DNA of 64,000 nt, from NCBI RefSeq assembly GCF_002155145.1, contig NZ_CP021323.1:1302001-1366000 (forward strand), read 5' to 3'. Within the stretch, counting starts at the first letter, position 1; every line of letters starts with the position of its first letter. A program made the translations under genes and the position numbers. The stretch comes from Kushneria konosiri. GTDB lineage: Bacteria; Pseudomonadota; Gammaproteobacteria; Pseudomonadales; Halomonadaceae. Below the pieces are notes generated by a model. It was not told where the DNA came from. It was given only the letters and a program-made list of their open reading frames with translations, and made no database searches. Below, one piece after another: positions 47,369-58,300 of this stretch.

Positions 47369-47793
47369 GGGGCTTCCCGGTAGTCACCAAACGGTGGGCA
47401 GGTCTCAAAGCCGAAGCGGGCATAGAGGCTGCGTGCTGGAGCGAAGACTGCTGGCGTGCCGGTCTCAAGGCTCAGCCGCTTGAAGCCACGGGCTCGCGCT
47501 TCTCGAATGATGTGATCGAGCAGCTTGGCGGCCACGCCGCGGCGCAGGTGCGTATCGGCGGTGCGCATCGATTTGATCTCGCCGTGGGTCTCGTTAAGTG
47601 CCTTGAGCGCGCCGCAGCCGGCAATCGTGTTGTCCTCCCACACGCTCCAGAACATCATGCCGGGGGCGCGCAGCGCGTCGATGTCCAGCGCATGACAGCT
47701 CTCTGCCGGAGAGTGTCCGGCAAGGTCTGTCACATGGGCGCGAATCAGCGCGATGGTGGTCTCGCTGCTCAAATCGTCCTGAATGATCCTCAT
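47287..47793 (-). CDS. GNAT-family N-acetyltransferase
   Basis: 168 aa from ATG 47793. Acetyl-CoA site in [25 protein letters not shown] and C-terminal [16 protein letters not shown], typical of the YsnE/PhnO-like branch. Substrate unknown. The 3' end overlaps trmL antisense by 82 bp, giving the protein a Ser/Arg-rich tail that may be non-essential. Confidence 0.85.
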   Translation of the reverse strand: MRIIQDDLSSETTIALIRAHVTDLAGHSPAESCHALDIDALRAPGMMFWSVWEDNTIAGCGALKALNETHGEIKSMRTADTHLRRGVAAKLLDHIIREARARGFKRLSLETGTPAVFAPARSLYARFGFETCPPFGDYREAPYSVFMTKSLEGPDDNAPSKSSCRQAS

Positions 47794-47903
47794 CCCTGTC
47801 GCCTCTTGTTGTTGTCTGATGTCTTGCTGTCCGGTGTCATGGCCCTGAGGTTGAATCATACAGGGGGTTTGCGCGTCATTATGGCGTTGGCCTGGCGCGG
47901 ACC

Positions 47904-48485
47904 TTAAAGGTTGCCAGGGGCCAGTCGCCCCTCCAGCCAGGCAAACAGGCGCTCATAGCTGGCCTTCTCGGCGGCGCTCAAAAACCCCTGCTCGGTGATC
48001 AGCTGATCGCTTTGCGCTTCGATGGCATCAAGCTGGGTGTTGAGTGCCCGGGCATCGTTCTGGCTAAGCTGATCGCCGTCCAGTGCGCTTTCGATGCGAT
48101 AGCGAAACGTCTTGACCAGATCATTGATGCGCTCGCGGTCGCTCTGATTTATCCGGTAATGGTCGTTGTCCAGATGGACTTCAAGGCCCGAGCCGCGCAC
48201 CAGCTGGATCAGGGCGGCCTCCGGCGTGAAGCGTCCGGCCAGGGCCCGGGCCTGATGCTCTTCGGCGAGGGCGTCATCTACCTCGACCGGGCAGCCGCTG
48301 GTGTGGGCAAACTGCTGCAGGGCCTGATCCAGACGCTGTGCGGGATAGTCATACCGCATGGCCTGAATCTGGCAGGCGGCACTGGCCGGCATGGCCACCC
48401 CCAGGGCGATGCCGCCCAGCAGCACCCCTGCGCCAGCATGAAAAAGACGTTGTCCGAGACGTTGTGCAACTCTCTGATAACGCAT
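47904..48485 (-). CDS. Secreted STN-domain protein
   Basis: 193 aa from ATG 48485 behind AGGAGGGG. Signal peptide (about 1-37, PASAA), then a secretin/TonB N-terminal short domain (PAQRLDQALQQFAHTSGCPVEVDDALAEE, ALAGRFTPEAALIQLVRGSGLEV) normally fused to FecA-type receptors, and a C-terminal helical region. It stands alone with no receptor or sigma factor nearby. It may be a periplasmic signalling or scaffold protein; function unknown. Confidence 0.8.
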   Translation of the reverse strand: MRYQRVAQRLGQRLFHAGAGVLLGGIALGVAMPASAACQIQAMRYDYPAQRLDQALQQFAHTSGCPVEVDDALAEEHQARALAGRFTPEAALIQLVRGSGLEVHLDNDHYRINQSDRERINDLVKTFRYRIESALDGDQLSQNDARALNTQLDAIEAQSDQLITEQGFLSAAEKASYERLFAWLEGRLAPGNL

Positions 48486-48604
48486 GAATTCCCCTCCTGA
48501 GCCGTGGCGGCGAGCCGGTTCGCGCCCTGTCATTACAGCACAGGTGAGGGCTCAGGATGTATCATGACGTGCTTGCGTCGTCTGCCTTCCATCAGGTTGT
48601 TTCC

Positions 48605-50652
<2,048 letters not shown>

Positions 50653-50656
<4 letters not shown>

Positions 50657-51684
50657 TCTTCCGAGTCGGGCGCGTCGGTCAGGGCCTTTAGATCCCGGTA
50701 AAGCGCCGCCGGGATCGATACGCCTGACGCCAGACTGCGTTCGCGCGCCTCGAAACGCCGCTGTGACGGCAGCCGCGCCCCCTGCCCCAGAATCTGCTCG
50801 AACAGCCGTTCGGCGTGTAAAAGCCCCGCCTCACATTGATCGCCCAGAAACACCTTCGGTGACAGCGCGATCACCAGCTCGCCGTGACAGGGCCGACCGG
50901 TGCCTTCCTCGTTGGCCGCGTGGGTTTCATGGCTCAGGGCATCGTTGATCAAGGGCCCCGCCAGCAGTTCGATCATGGTAGACAGCGCCGAGCCCTTGTG
51001 ACCGCCAAAGGGCAGCATGGCGCCCTCAAGTGCGGCGGCCGGATCGGTGGTCGGCTGGCCCTGAGCATCCAGAGCCCAGTCGTCGGGAATCGACTGACCT
51101 GCGCGGCGGTGTAGTTCGATCTCACCGCGGGCCACCACGCTGGTGGCAAAGTCAAAGGTGTAGGGCGTCCCGCCCGGACGTGGCCAGGAAAACGCAAACG
51201 GATTGGTGCCCAGCAGGGCCCGCACGCCGCCACCCGGGGCCACAAAGGCCTGGGTCGGGTTCATCGCAAGCCCGGCCAGTCCTCTTTCTGAAAGCGCCTC
51301 CACCTCGGACCACAGCGCCGAGAAATGAAAGCAGCGATTGATCATCAGCACCGCGATGCCATTGCGCTCGGCCTTCTCCTGAAGCGGCGCCAGGCCCTGC
51401 TCGAAGGCCAGCAGCGAGCTACCATGGTGGGCATCGACCTTCACGATACCGGGCGCATGATCGATCACTTCCGGTTGTGCCTGCGAGTCGAGCCCGCCCA
51501 TTCCGGCCGCCTCCACAATGCCCAACAGGCGATACAACCCGTGGGAGTGACACTCATCGCGCTGGGCGGCGACCACGCTGCGGGTAATCGCCTTGACATG
51601 TCCATGGCCGAACCCTGCGTGGTGAAGAATGCGCCGGCTCAGCGCCTGCGCCTGATCAAGCGACAGCGTGATGTCGTGTTCCAT
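50653..51684 (-). CDS. Malate/L-lactate dehydrogenase-family oxidoreductase (Ldh_2)
   Basis: 343 aa from ATG 51684. Type-2 NAD(P)-dependent 2-hydroxyacid dehydrogenase: SHGLYRLLGIVEA, VDAHHGSSLLAFEQG, GGVRALLGTNPFAFSWP and GHKGSALSTMIELLAG. The family includes malate, ureidoglycolate, sulfolactate and 2,3-diketogulonate dehydrogenases. The nearby aldolase and TctABC genes suggest a sugar-acid or 2-hydroxyacid substrate. Confidence 0.88.
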
Positions 51685-51766
51685 GAAAGGCTCCGGGTCA
51701 ATGCAGAACAAGCGGTCCGGCAGGTGCTTTTGAACCGCCAGTGGCCTGCCAGCATAACCGTCTCGT

Positions 51767-52411
51767 TCAGCGGTGCCTGCTGGACAAAAGTGCCACGACG
51801 GTTACCGGTGTAGAGGCCAAAAAGTAACCATTGTCGTCAGTCATCATGGTGGAATGTGGCCACGCTGATGAACTATCTCTTCTTTTTCGCCAGTTGTAGT
51901 GCGTGCCGGTGCGAATCGGATAGGTCTGCTTCGGCCAGAATTCAAGAAAGGCGCGGGTAATGAAGCGGGTCAGGGGCGCGAGCGTCCGGGCCGCCTGCTG
52001 CATCGTTTCACAAGGAGAGGACTCAAGCTCGGCGGCGAGTTTCAAAAGCCATGCCCAGCCGTAGGGGCGCTCGAAGCCGCCACGACCGGGAGCCTGAAAA
52101 TAGGCCAGCTCTCCTGCCACCTTCTCGGCGGTGATGTTGCGTTGCAGCAGTGCAGTGATACGCGCTGTGACCTCGCTGGTGGGATAAAGGCGTGACACGC
52201 GCACCAGCAGCCAGTAGCTGTGCACGCAGGAGTGCCAGTCCAGGCTGCCGTAGAAGATCGGATGCAGGGTCGATGGGGCCGCAATATCCTGCGCGCCGCG
52301 CATCAGATGAGTCACCAGATTGGGGTATTCACGCTCGACATGGCCCAGTGCCATATTGGCCAGGCCTTCCAGCGTGGCCCGATCGGGAGGGTAGGAGGTC
52401 AGGGCAGGCAT
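51767..52411 (-). pseudogene. DUF2891 protein, truncated
   Basis: 214 codons. The N-terminal half matches DUF2891 (HPIFYGSLDWHSCVHSYWLL, ERPYGWAWLLKLAAEL, FWPKQTYPIRTGTHYN), a family that normally runs to 320-350 residues. After HYN the family sequence is lost and replaced by an unrelated tail. It is likely 3'-deleted, but I cannot exclude a short functional variant. Confidence 0.6.
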
Positions 52412-52515
52412 TGAAATGAACCGATATCACGGGCAGAAGCGCACGACCCCCATGCTGGGCGCGGAGCACTTGGCTGCGGTGGATGACCGGGACCCGAAAG
52501 GGCCCCGGGCCGTGA

Positions 52516-53304
52516 TCAGGTTAAATCAAAATCCCTGGAGCGTTCACGCCAGCGAGCGGCTTCATCGCGCAGGGCATTGGCCATGATGGCGATGTCGTTG
52601 GGGCCGGCCACGAAACGATAGCCGGCCTCTGACAGCGTCTCGACGCCGCGGGTGGGGGCCGTAATGGTGCCCATCCAGCAGCCGCTGGCCGTGATGCGCG
52701 CTTCCATGTCCTGAATGGTCTGGCGCACGTCAACATCCTCAAGCTGCTCCAGCCGTCCCATGGAGCCTGCCAGGTCATTGGGGCCGATAAACAGCATATC
52801 GATGCCCTCGACGGCGGCGATGGCCTCGATCTCGTCACGGGCATCGACGTGTTCGATCTGAACGATCAGCAGCAGGTTGTCATTGGCGATGCGGGCATAG
52901 TCGCTGACCGCTCCGAAGCGCGAGGCCCGAACGATAGGGGCGGCATAGCCGCGATTGCCCTGCGGGGGATACCGGCAGGCATCCACGATGGCGCGGGCTT
53001 GGGCAGCAGAGTTGACCATGGGCACCATGATCGAGCGCACGCCCATGTCCAGTATCTTCTTCAGATAGGCCGGGTCGTCGGCAGGAATGCGCAGCACCAC
53101 ATCCCCGCCGGCGGCCTCGACCGCACGCAGCAGGTGCGCGGTGTGTTCAAGGCTGGAAATGCCGTGTTCGTTGTCGACCAGAATGGTTTTCCAGCCGGCA
53201 TGGACGGCCAGCTCGGCAATTTCGGGGCTGGCGCTTTCAAGCCACAGGGCGCTGACGGTACGGCCCTGCTCCAGGGCCTGACGGGTTGGGTTCAAGGCAG
53301 TCAT
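52516..53304 (-). CDS. HpcH/HpaI-family aldolase
   Basis: 262 aa from ATG 53304, overlapping the tctA stop (ATGA). Class II pyruvate aldolase: ILVDNEHGISS, metal-site Glu in IVQIEHVDARDEIEAIAAV and Asp in MLFIGPNDLAGSMG. It cleaves 4-hydroxy-2-keto acids to pyruvate plus an aldehyde. Last gene of the tctCBA-aldolase unit. Confidence 0.88.
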   Translation of the reverse strand: MTALNPTRQALEQGRTVSALWLESASPEIAELAVHAGWKTILVDNEHGISSLEHTAHLLRAVEAAGGDVVLRIPADDPAYLKKILDMGVRSIMVPMVNSAAQARAIVDACRYPPQGNRGYAAPIVRASRFGAVSDYARIANDNLLLIVQIEHVDARDEIEAIAAVEGIDMLFIGPNDLAGSMGRLEQLEDVDVRQTIQDMEARITASGCWMGTITAPTRGVETLSEAGYRFVAGPNDIAIMANALRDEAARWRERSRDFDLT

Positions 53305-54827
53305 CGGGGCTCTCGCTTGGGTGCATTGAGGGAGAGGGCACGCTGGCGCTTGTAGCCCTCGTAAAGTGCTCGGCAGAGCAGAAACGTCCAGACCAGCAGG
53401 GTGAGCGCGCCCAGCGCGGCGGCCCACGGGCGCTCGAAAAAGGCGAGCAGGCTGCCCTGTGACTTGATCATCGAGGTCATGAAGTTCTCTTCGACAATAC
53501 CGCCCAGCACGATGCCAAGAATGGCCGGTGCCAGCGGAAATCCGCTCGCTTCCATGGCATAGCCCAGAATGCCCAGTGCCAGCACGATCCAGACCGCGAC
53601 GACCGAATTGGTAATGGCGTAGGCCCCGACCAGCGAAAACAGCAGCACGATCGGCATCAGGACGCGGCGAGGAATGCGCACGATCCTGCTCGACAGCGCG
53701 ATCACCGCGATGCCGACCGGAATCATCAGCACATTGGCCATGGCAAAGGCGCCGTAGAGGGTATGCACGATCTCGGGGTTATCGGTAAAGATGCGCGGGC
53801 CCGGCGACATGCCGTTGAGCAGCAGGATGCCGATGGCAATGGCAGTCACGCTGTCGCCTGGAATGCCAAACACCAGGGCCGGTGTCCAGGCGCCCCCGAT
53901 CGCGGCGTTATTGGCCGAGCCGCCATCAACGATCCCCTCAATGTGGCCCTTGCCATAGCGTTCGGGATGGCGCGAAAAACGCTTTGAAACGGCATAGCAG
54001 ATCCAAGCCGCGATATCGGCACCGGCGCCCGGCAGTGCTCCGATCAGGGTGCCGGCAATGCTTGAGCGCGCCACGTTGCGCCGATAGCGCGACAGGGTGG
54101 TCATGGCCTGACGGCAGGCCTGTGGCAGGGTCTCGCGGATCTCGATGGGCGGCGGCTGATGCTTGCCGGTACTGGCAGCGCGCATGATTTCGCTGAGGGC
54201 AAAAAGGCCGATGATGGCGGGGATGAAGCTCACGCCATCAAAGAGTTCATACCAGCCGAAAGTAAAGCGTGGATGGCCCACGGCCACATCAATGCCGATG
54301 CAGGCGATGAACAGACCGATAAACAGGCTGGCAAAGCTCTTGATGACCGAGGCGTTGCTGGTCATGACGGCGCAGCTCAGGCCCAGTGTTGCCAGCCAGA
54401 ACACCTCATAACTTGAAAATCCGATGGCCACCCGGGCCAGCTGCGGGGCGATCAGGGCCAGCAGCACGACGCCCACGATCCCGCCGATGGAGGCGGCCAG
54501 CAGTGAGACCAGCAGGGTCGAGCGGGATTTGCCGGCGCTCGACAGCTGGAAGGCATCCTCGACGTAGGCCGCCGAGGCCGGTGTCCCCGGGATACGCAGC
54601 AGTGCGCCGGGAATATCGCCGGCAAAGATGGCCGTGGTGGTGGTGGCCACGATGGCGCTGATGGCCACCAGGGGGTCCATGAAGTAGGTAAAGGGCACCA
54701 GCAGCGCCACGGCCATGGTGGCGGTCAGCCCCGGCATAGCCCCGATCAGGGTGCCATACAGTGTGCACAGCGCCAGCACGGTCAGCGACTGGGGCGAGAA
54801 AAGACGAAGCAGCGTGTCGATATCCAT
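53301..54827 (-). CDS. tctA: Tripartite tricarboxylate transporter large permease TctA
   Basis: 508 aa, about 11-12 helices. Signature GALPGLTATMAVALL-type loop (TLIGAMPGLTATMAV), GIPGTPASAA and IGALPGAGADIAAWICY. Driven by an ion gradient with TctB and the periplasmic TctC. Overlaps the aldolase gene. Confidence 0.92.
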   Translation of the reverse strand: MDIDTLLRLFSPQSLTVLALCTLYGTLIGAMPGLTATMAVALLVPFTYFMDPLVAISAIVATTTTAIFAGDIPGALLRIPGTPASAAYVEDAFQLSSAGKSRSTLLVSLLAASIGGIVGVVLLALIAPQLARVAIGFSSYEVFWLATLGLSCAVMTSNASVIKSFASLFIGLFIACIGIDVAVGHPRFTFGWYELFDGVSFIPAIIGLFALSEIMRAASTGKHQPPPIEIRETLPQACRQAMTTLSRYRRNVARSSIAGTLIGALPGAGADIAAWICYAVSKRFSRHPERYGKGHIEGIVDGGSANNAAIGGAWTPALVFGIPGDSVTAIAIGILLLNGMSPGPRIFTDNPEIVHTLYGAFAMANVLMIPVGIAVIALSSRIVRIPRRVLMPIVLLFSLVGAYAITNSVVAVWIVLALGILGYAMEASGFPLAPAILGIVLGGIVEENFMTSMIKSQGSLLAFFERPWAAALGALTLLVWTFLLCRALYEGYKRQRALSLNAPKREPR

Positions 54828-54833
54828 GAGGGA

Positions 54834-55331
54834 TCACCAGGCCAGTGGGGTCATGACGCCCCAGGGCAGCGGGACATGCATCACCGAATAAAACAGCAGA
54901 TGCACCCCGAACGTCAGCGGCACGGACAGGCACAGCGCCCGCAGCAGGTTCAGGCCAAAGAGCCGGGCCGTGGCCGTGATGGCAAGTATCGATGTGACAT
55001 GAAAGCCCAGCGGCTCCAGCGCCAGCCCGAATCCGGCCACGATCAGCACCAGCGCCGCCAGTCGGGCGCCGGCCCGGCGACGGTCCATCGATGGCCTGTG
55101 ATCGGCCTCGGCCCGGTCGGACGCGCCGGCTGCCATGGTGCGCCCTTGAACCACCAGTGCCGAGACCAGCAGCAGGGCACCACAGACCATGAGCCCGACA
55201 GCGGCAATCGAGGGAAAAAGCCCGGGACCATAGACAAGACCCGCCATGCTCGGAAAGGTCGAGGCGCGCCAGAAGATCAGCGCCCCGAACAGCGTCAGCA
55301 AAAGGCCGGACCATAGGTCAGTGCGTGCCAT
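54834..55331 (-). CDS. tctB: Tripartite tricarboxylate transporter small permease TctB
   Basis: 165 aa, four predicted helices (LLLTLFGALIFWRASTF, FPSIAAVGLMVCGALLLVSAL), typical size and position. 6 bp upstream of tctA. Confidence 0.85.
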   Translation of the reverse strand: MARTDLWSGLLLTLFGALIFWRASTFPSMAGLVYGPGLFPSIAAVGLMVCGALLLVSALVVQGRTMAAGASDRAEADHRPSMDRRRAGARLAALVLIVAGFGLALEPLGFHVTSILAITATARLFGLNLLRALCLSVPLTFGVHLLFYSVMHVPLPWGVMTPLAW

Positions 55332-55376
55332 CTCTCTCTCCTTGCCTGCCGCGCTCAGTCATCCCTGTCTTCCTGC

Positions 55377-56372
55377 CTATCGGGCCAGACCGATGGCATT
55401 GATGACCTCACCCAGCTGCTGATCGGTCTCACTGAACAGCTCGGCGGTCTGCTCGGGACCCTCAAACACCACCTCACTGCCGCGGCTGGCCTTGAACTGG
55501 GCCCACTCATCGCTCTGGGTGATCTTCTCGATGGCGTTGGCGTAGGCGCAGGTCATCTCCTCGGGCAGTTTGCCGGGGCCGCTGATGGTCATGAAGGCAC
55601 TCTGCGTCCAGCCGCTGTCGAGCAGGTCTGCGGTCAGCGGCACGTCGGGCAGGTTCGAGTTGGGGGTGTCACTCATATAAGCCAGCGCCTTCAACTCACC
55701 CTGTTCGACCAGGTGTTGTGCTTCCGACAGCGACGGAGTGGCGACATTGACGCCGCCGGCCATCAGCTCCTGCAGCGCCGGCGCCGCCCCCTGGCTTGGG
55801 ACCCAGCGAATGGCGTCGGGCGGCAGGCCCTCGGCCTGAAGCATGCCGGCCAGCGCCAGATGCCAGATACCGCCCTGAGCGGTGCCGGACGCGGTCAGCT
55901 CGCCGGGGTGTTCTTTTGCCTCTTTCAGCAGTGCCTCCAGCGAGTCCCACCGGGCGTCTGCCTTCACCACGACGCTGGCGGGGTTTTGATCCACCAGCGC
56001 GATCGGCGTGGCGTCCTGCCAGGTCAGGGGCGTCAGTCCCAGGTGGTGCATGGTGGCAAGCTCAATGGTGGCCGCACCGATGGTGTAACCATCCGGCCGC
56101 GCCCGGGCCAGCGCCGTATGGCCGACCACCCCATTACCGCCGGTGCGGTTGACCACGTTGAAGGGCACGCCCATTTCCTGCTCCAGCAGGCTGGCCAGCC
56201 GGCGGGCATTGGCATCGGTGCCGCCGCCGGTGCCCCAGGGCACGATGACCGTCACGGCGCGATCGGGGGTCCAGTCGCAGGCAGTGTCTTCGGCCTGTGC
56301 CACGCTGGCCGTCACCAGCGCCCCCAGGGTGGCGGCAGTCATCAGAACGGTTCTGGAGAGTACGTGAGCCAT
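55377..56372 (-). CDS. tctC: Tripartite tricarboxylate transporter substrate-binding protein TctC
   Basis: 331 aa from ATG 56372 (AGGAG upstream). Signal peptide 1-27 (ASVAQA), then Bug-family fold: VTVIVPWGTGGGTDANARRLA, NRTGGNGVVGHTALARARPDGYTIG. Binds a carboxylate in the periplasm. First gene of the operon under the LacI-type regulator's palindrome. Confidence 0.9.
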   Translation of the reverse strand: MAHVLSRTVLMTAATLGALVTASVAQAEDTACDWTPDRAVTVIVPWGTGGGTDANARRLASLLEQEMGVPFNVVNRTGGNGVVGHTALARARPDGYTIGAATIELATMHHLGLTPLTWQDATPIALVDQNPASVVVKADARWDSLEALLKEAKEHPGELTASGTAQGGIWHLALAGMLQAEGLPPDAIRWVPSQGAAPALQELMAGGVNVATPSLSEAQHLVEQGELKALAYMSDTPNSNLPDVPLTADLLDSGWTQSAFMTISGPGKLPEEMTCAYANAIEKITQSDEWAQFKASRGSEVVFEGPEQTAELFSETDQQLGEVINAIGLAR

Positions 56373-56453
56373 GGTGATGCTCCTGTGGTTGAACAGGAAG
56401 AAAAAGGCGGCCAATCAAGCCGTCGTGTCGAAATCTGATAGGATTAAACGCAA

Positions 56454-56467
56454 TTCAATCGATTGAA
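56454..56467. promoter_or_regulatory. LacI-type operator
   Basis: TTCAATCGATTGAA is a perfect 14-bp palindrome with the central CG typical of LacI/GalR operators. It sits 82 bp upstream of tctC and 125 bp upstream of the divergent lacI-type gene. Presumed site for that repressor controlling both genes. Confidence 0.75.
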
Positions 56468-56591
56468 CCAATGCGACCATGGTCTTTCATGACAAGGTCG
56501 AAGAGGCAGGCAAACTGCGACGTACCGGGGCGGGTCGGACAGGTGTCCTTCGCTTGCCCATGAACCTTTCGATGGTCAAAGGAGACCGGGC

Positions 56592-57641
56592 ATGACACGA
56601 CGCCCTACCCTCAAACACATTGCCGAGCGCGTTGGGGTCACGGTCTCGACGGTGTCTCTGGCGCTGCGTGATGACGAGCGCATCTCGACGGCAATGCGCC
56701 AGCGCGTTCGAGCGGCGGCAGCGGAAGTGGGCTACATCTACAACCGCCATGCGGCAGGACTGCGCCGCGGCGACAGCGGCACGGTGGCGCTGTGTCTCAA
56801 CGATCTGGGCAATCCGTTTTTCACCGAGTTCATCGCCGCCATGGAGCAGCGTTTTCGCGCCGAGGAACGCATGATGCTGTTTTGCCATGCGCAGGAGTCG
56901 CTGAGCGTTCAGGCCGATTTCATGCGTCGCATGGCCGAGCATGGGGCCTCGGGATTGATTCTGATTCCTGCGGCCGGCACGACCCAGGAAGACCTCCACG
57001 GCGCAGAGGCCGCGCATCTGCGTCATCTGCCGCTGGTGCTGCTGTCGCGGGATGTGCCGGGTGCCGAAGTGGATCGGGTGATCAATGATGATGCCCGCGG
57101 CATGGCGCTGGTGATCGAGCATCTGCGTGCACTGGGGCATCAGCGCATTGGCTGGCTGGGCGGCGGCAGCAGCACCTCAACGGCGCAGGCGCGGGAACGG
57201 GCCTTCAGGGCTGCGCTTGGGCAGGCCGGTCATCCGCCGGATGAGGCGCACATGCACCACGGCCCCACGACTCTGGCCTTTGGTCATCAGGGGTTTGAGA
57301 CGCTCATGGCGCAGCCCAACCCCCCGACCGCGGTGGTCTGCTTTTCGGATGTCATCGCCTTCGGCGCGCTGTCCGCCTGTCATGGGCTGGGGCTGCGTCC
57401 GGGCGTGGATGTCTCCATTACCGGCTTTGATGACATGAGCGCCGCGGCCTATACCACACCGCCCCTGACCAGCGTTCGGGTCAGGACTGATCTCATGGGC
57501 GCGCGCGCCAGCGAGCTGCTGCTTGGCCGCATTCGTGGGGAAAAGGGTGCACCGCGAAGGGAGATGATGGCGCCCGAGCTGTCGATTCGCGAGACCACCG
57601 GGCCTGTGCGAAAGAAAGCTCGGGCGTCAGATCAGGCTTAA
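56592..57641 (+). CDS. LacI-family repressor of the tct cluster
   Basis: 349 aa. N-terminal helix-turn-helix and hinge (TLKHIAERVGVTVSTVSLALRDDERIS) and periplasmic-binding-like effector domain (about 60-330; VITGFDDMSAAAYTTPPLTSVR type ending). Divergent from tctC with an ideal operator between. The effector is probably the transported acid or a catabolite. Confidence 0.9.
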   Translation: MTRRPTLKHIAERVGVTVSTVSLALRDDERISTAMRQRVRAAAAEVGYIYNRHAAGLRRGDSGTVALCLNDLGNPFFTEFIAAMEQRFRAEERMMLFCHAQESLSVQADFMRRMAEHGASGLILIPAAGTTQEDLHGAEAAHLRHLPLVLLSRDVPGAEVDRVINDDARGMALVIEHLRALGHQRIGWLGGGSSTSTAQARERAFRAALGQAGHPPDEAHMHHGPTTLAFGHQGFETLMAQPNPPTAVVCFSDVIAFGALSACHGLGLRPGVDVSITGFDDMSAAAYTTPPLTSVRVRTDLMGARASELLLGRIRGEKGAPRREMMAPELSIRETTGPVRKKARASDQA

Positions 57642-58300
57642 ACGCCCAGCAGGGTCAGCGCGGCAAAAAAGCCGGCCATCAGCAGCGCCACGGCGATGGC
57701 GACCGGGTTACGCACGCGCTCGAACAGATAGTGAAACAGAATCGAGACCGGCAGCGACACGAGAAACCAGCCGATGTAGTTGCTCAGGGGCACAATGGTT
57801 TCACCCCAGGTCCACATCTCGTGACGAATGGCCACCGGCTCGATCAGGATATCGAGTGCGACCATCAGGGCCGCCCCGACCCCGCCTTTCAGCGGGCGCG
57901 AGAGCCCGGGCAGCACGCGCTGGACCACCACGTTGAGACAGTACAGCAGCAGTGCCCAGTTCACCCCGATGATCAGCGGCGTATGCCAGAGCGTCGGCCC
58001 CAGCACATGGCCATAGGTGTAGTCGCCGAACAGCAGCCCGGTGGAGGTGCCGATCGCCTCGGCCACAAACCCCACCACGTAGCACAGCCCCACGTAGCCC
58101 CAGAGCGGTTTGCGCGGCCCCGGGTGAAAGGCCATGGCCAGCCCCAGCGAGGCCAGCAGTGTCAGCGGGGTCAGGCGAATGAAGTGATCATGCACCGGCA
58201 GCGCGATGCCGATGACGCCTGCCAGATAGATCAGGGTCAGCAGGACGATTACCGGGGTCGGTCGCAGGCGGCGTCCGAGAGTGGAAGCAGACGGGGTCAT
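57638..58300 (-). CDS. CruF-like carotenoid hydratase (DUF422)
   Basis: 220 aa, about seven helices (VIVLLTLIYLAGVIGIALPV, HTPLIIGVNWALLLYCLNVV). Resembles the carotenoid 1',2'-hydratase/CruF family (GEAIGTSTGLLFGDYTYGHVLGPTL pattern). It starts at the ATGA overlap with the desaturase gene, so the two are coupled. It adds water to the psi end of acyclic carotenoids in characterised members. Confidence 0.7.
   Translation of the reverse strand: MTPSASTLGRRLRPTPVIVLLTLIYLAGVIGIALPVHDHFIRLTPLTLLASLGLAMAFHPGPRKPLWGYVGLCYVVGFVAEAIGTSTGLLFGDYTYGHVLGPTLWHTPLIIGVNWALLLYCLNVVVQRVLPGLSRPLKGGVGAALMVALDILIEPVAIRHEMWTWGETIVPLSNYIGWFLVSLPVSILFHYLFERVRNPVAIAVALLMAGFFAALTLLGV

Noticed and set aside
54406-55314. 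302-codon frame overlapping tctA and tctB
   Set aside because: Gly/Arg/Ala-rich alternative frame; TctA and TctB frames carry the membrane helices and family motifs.
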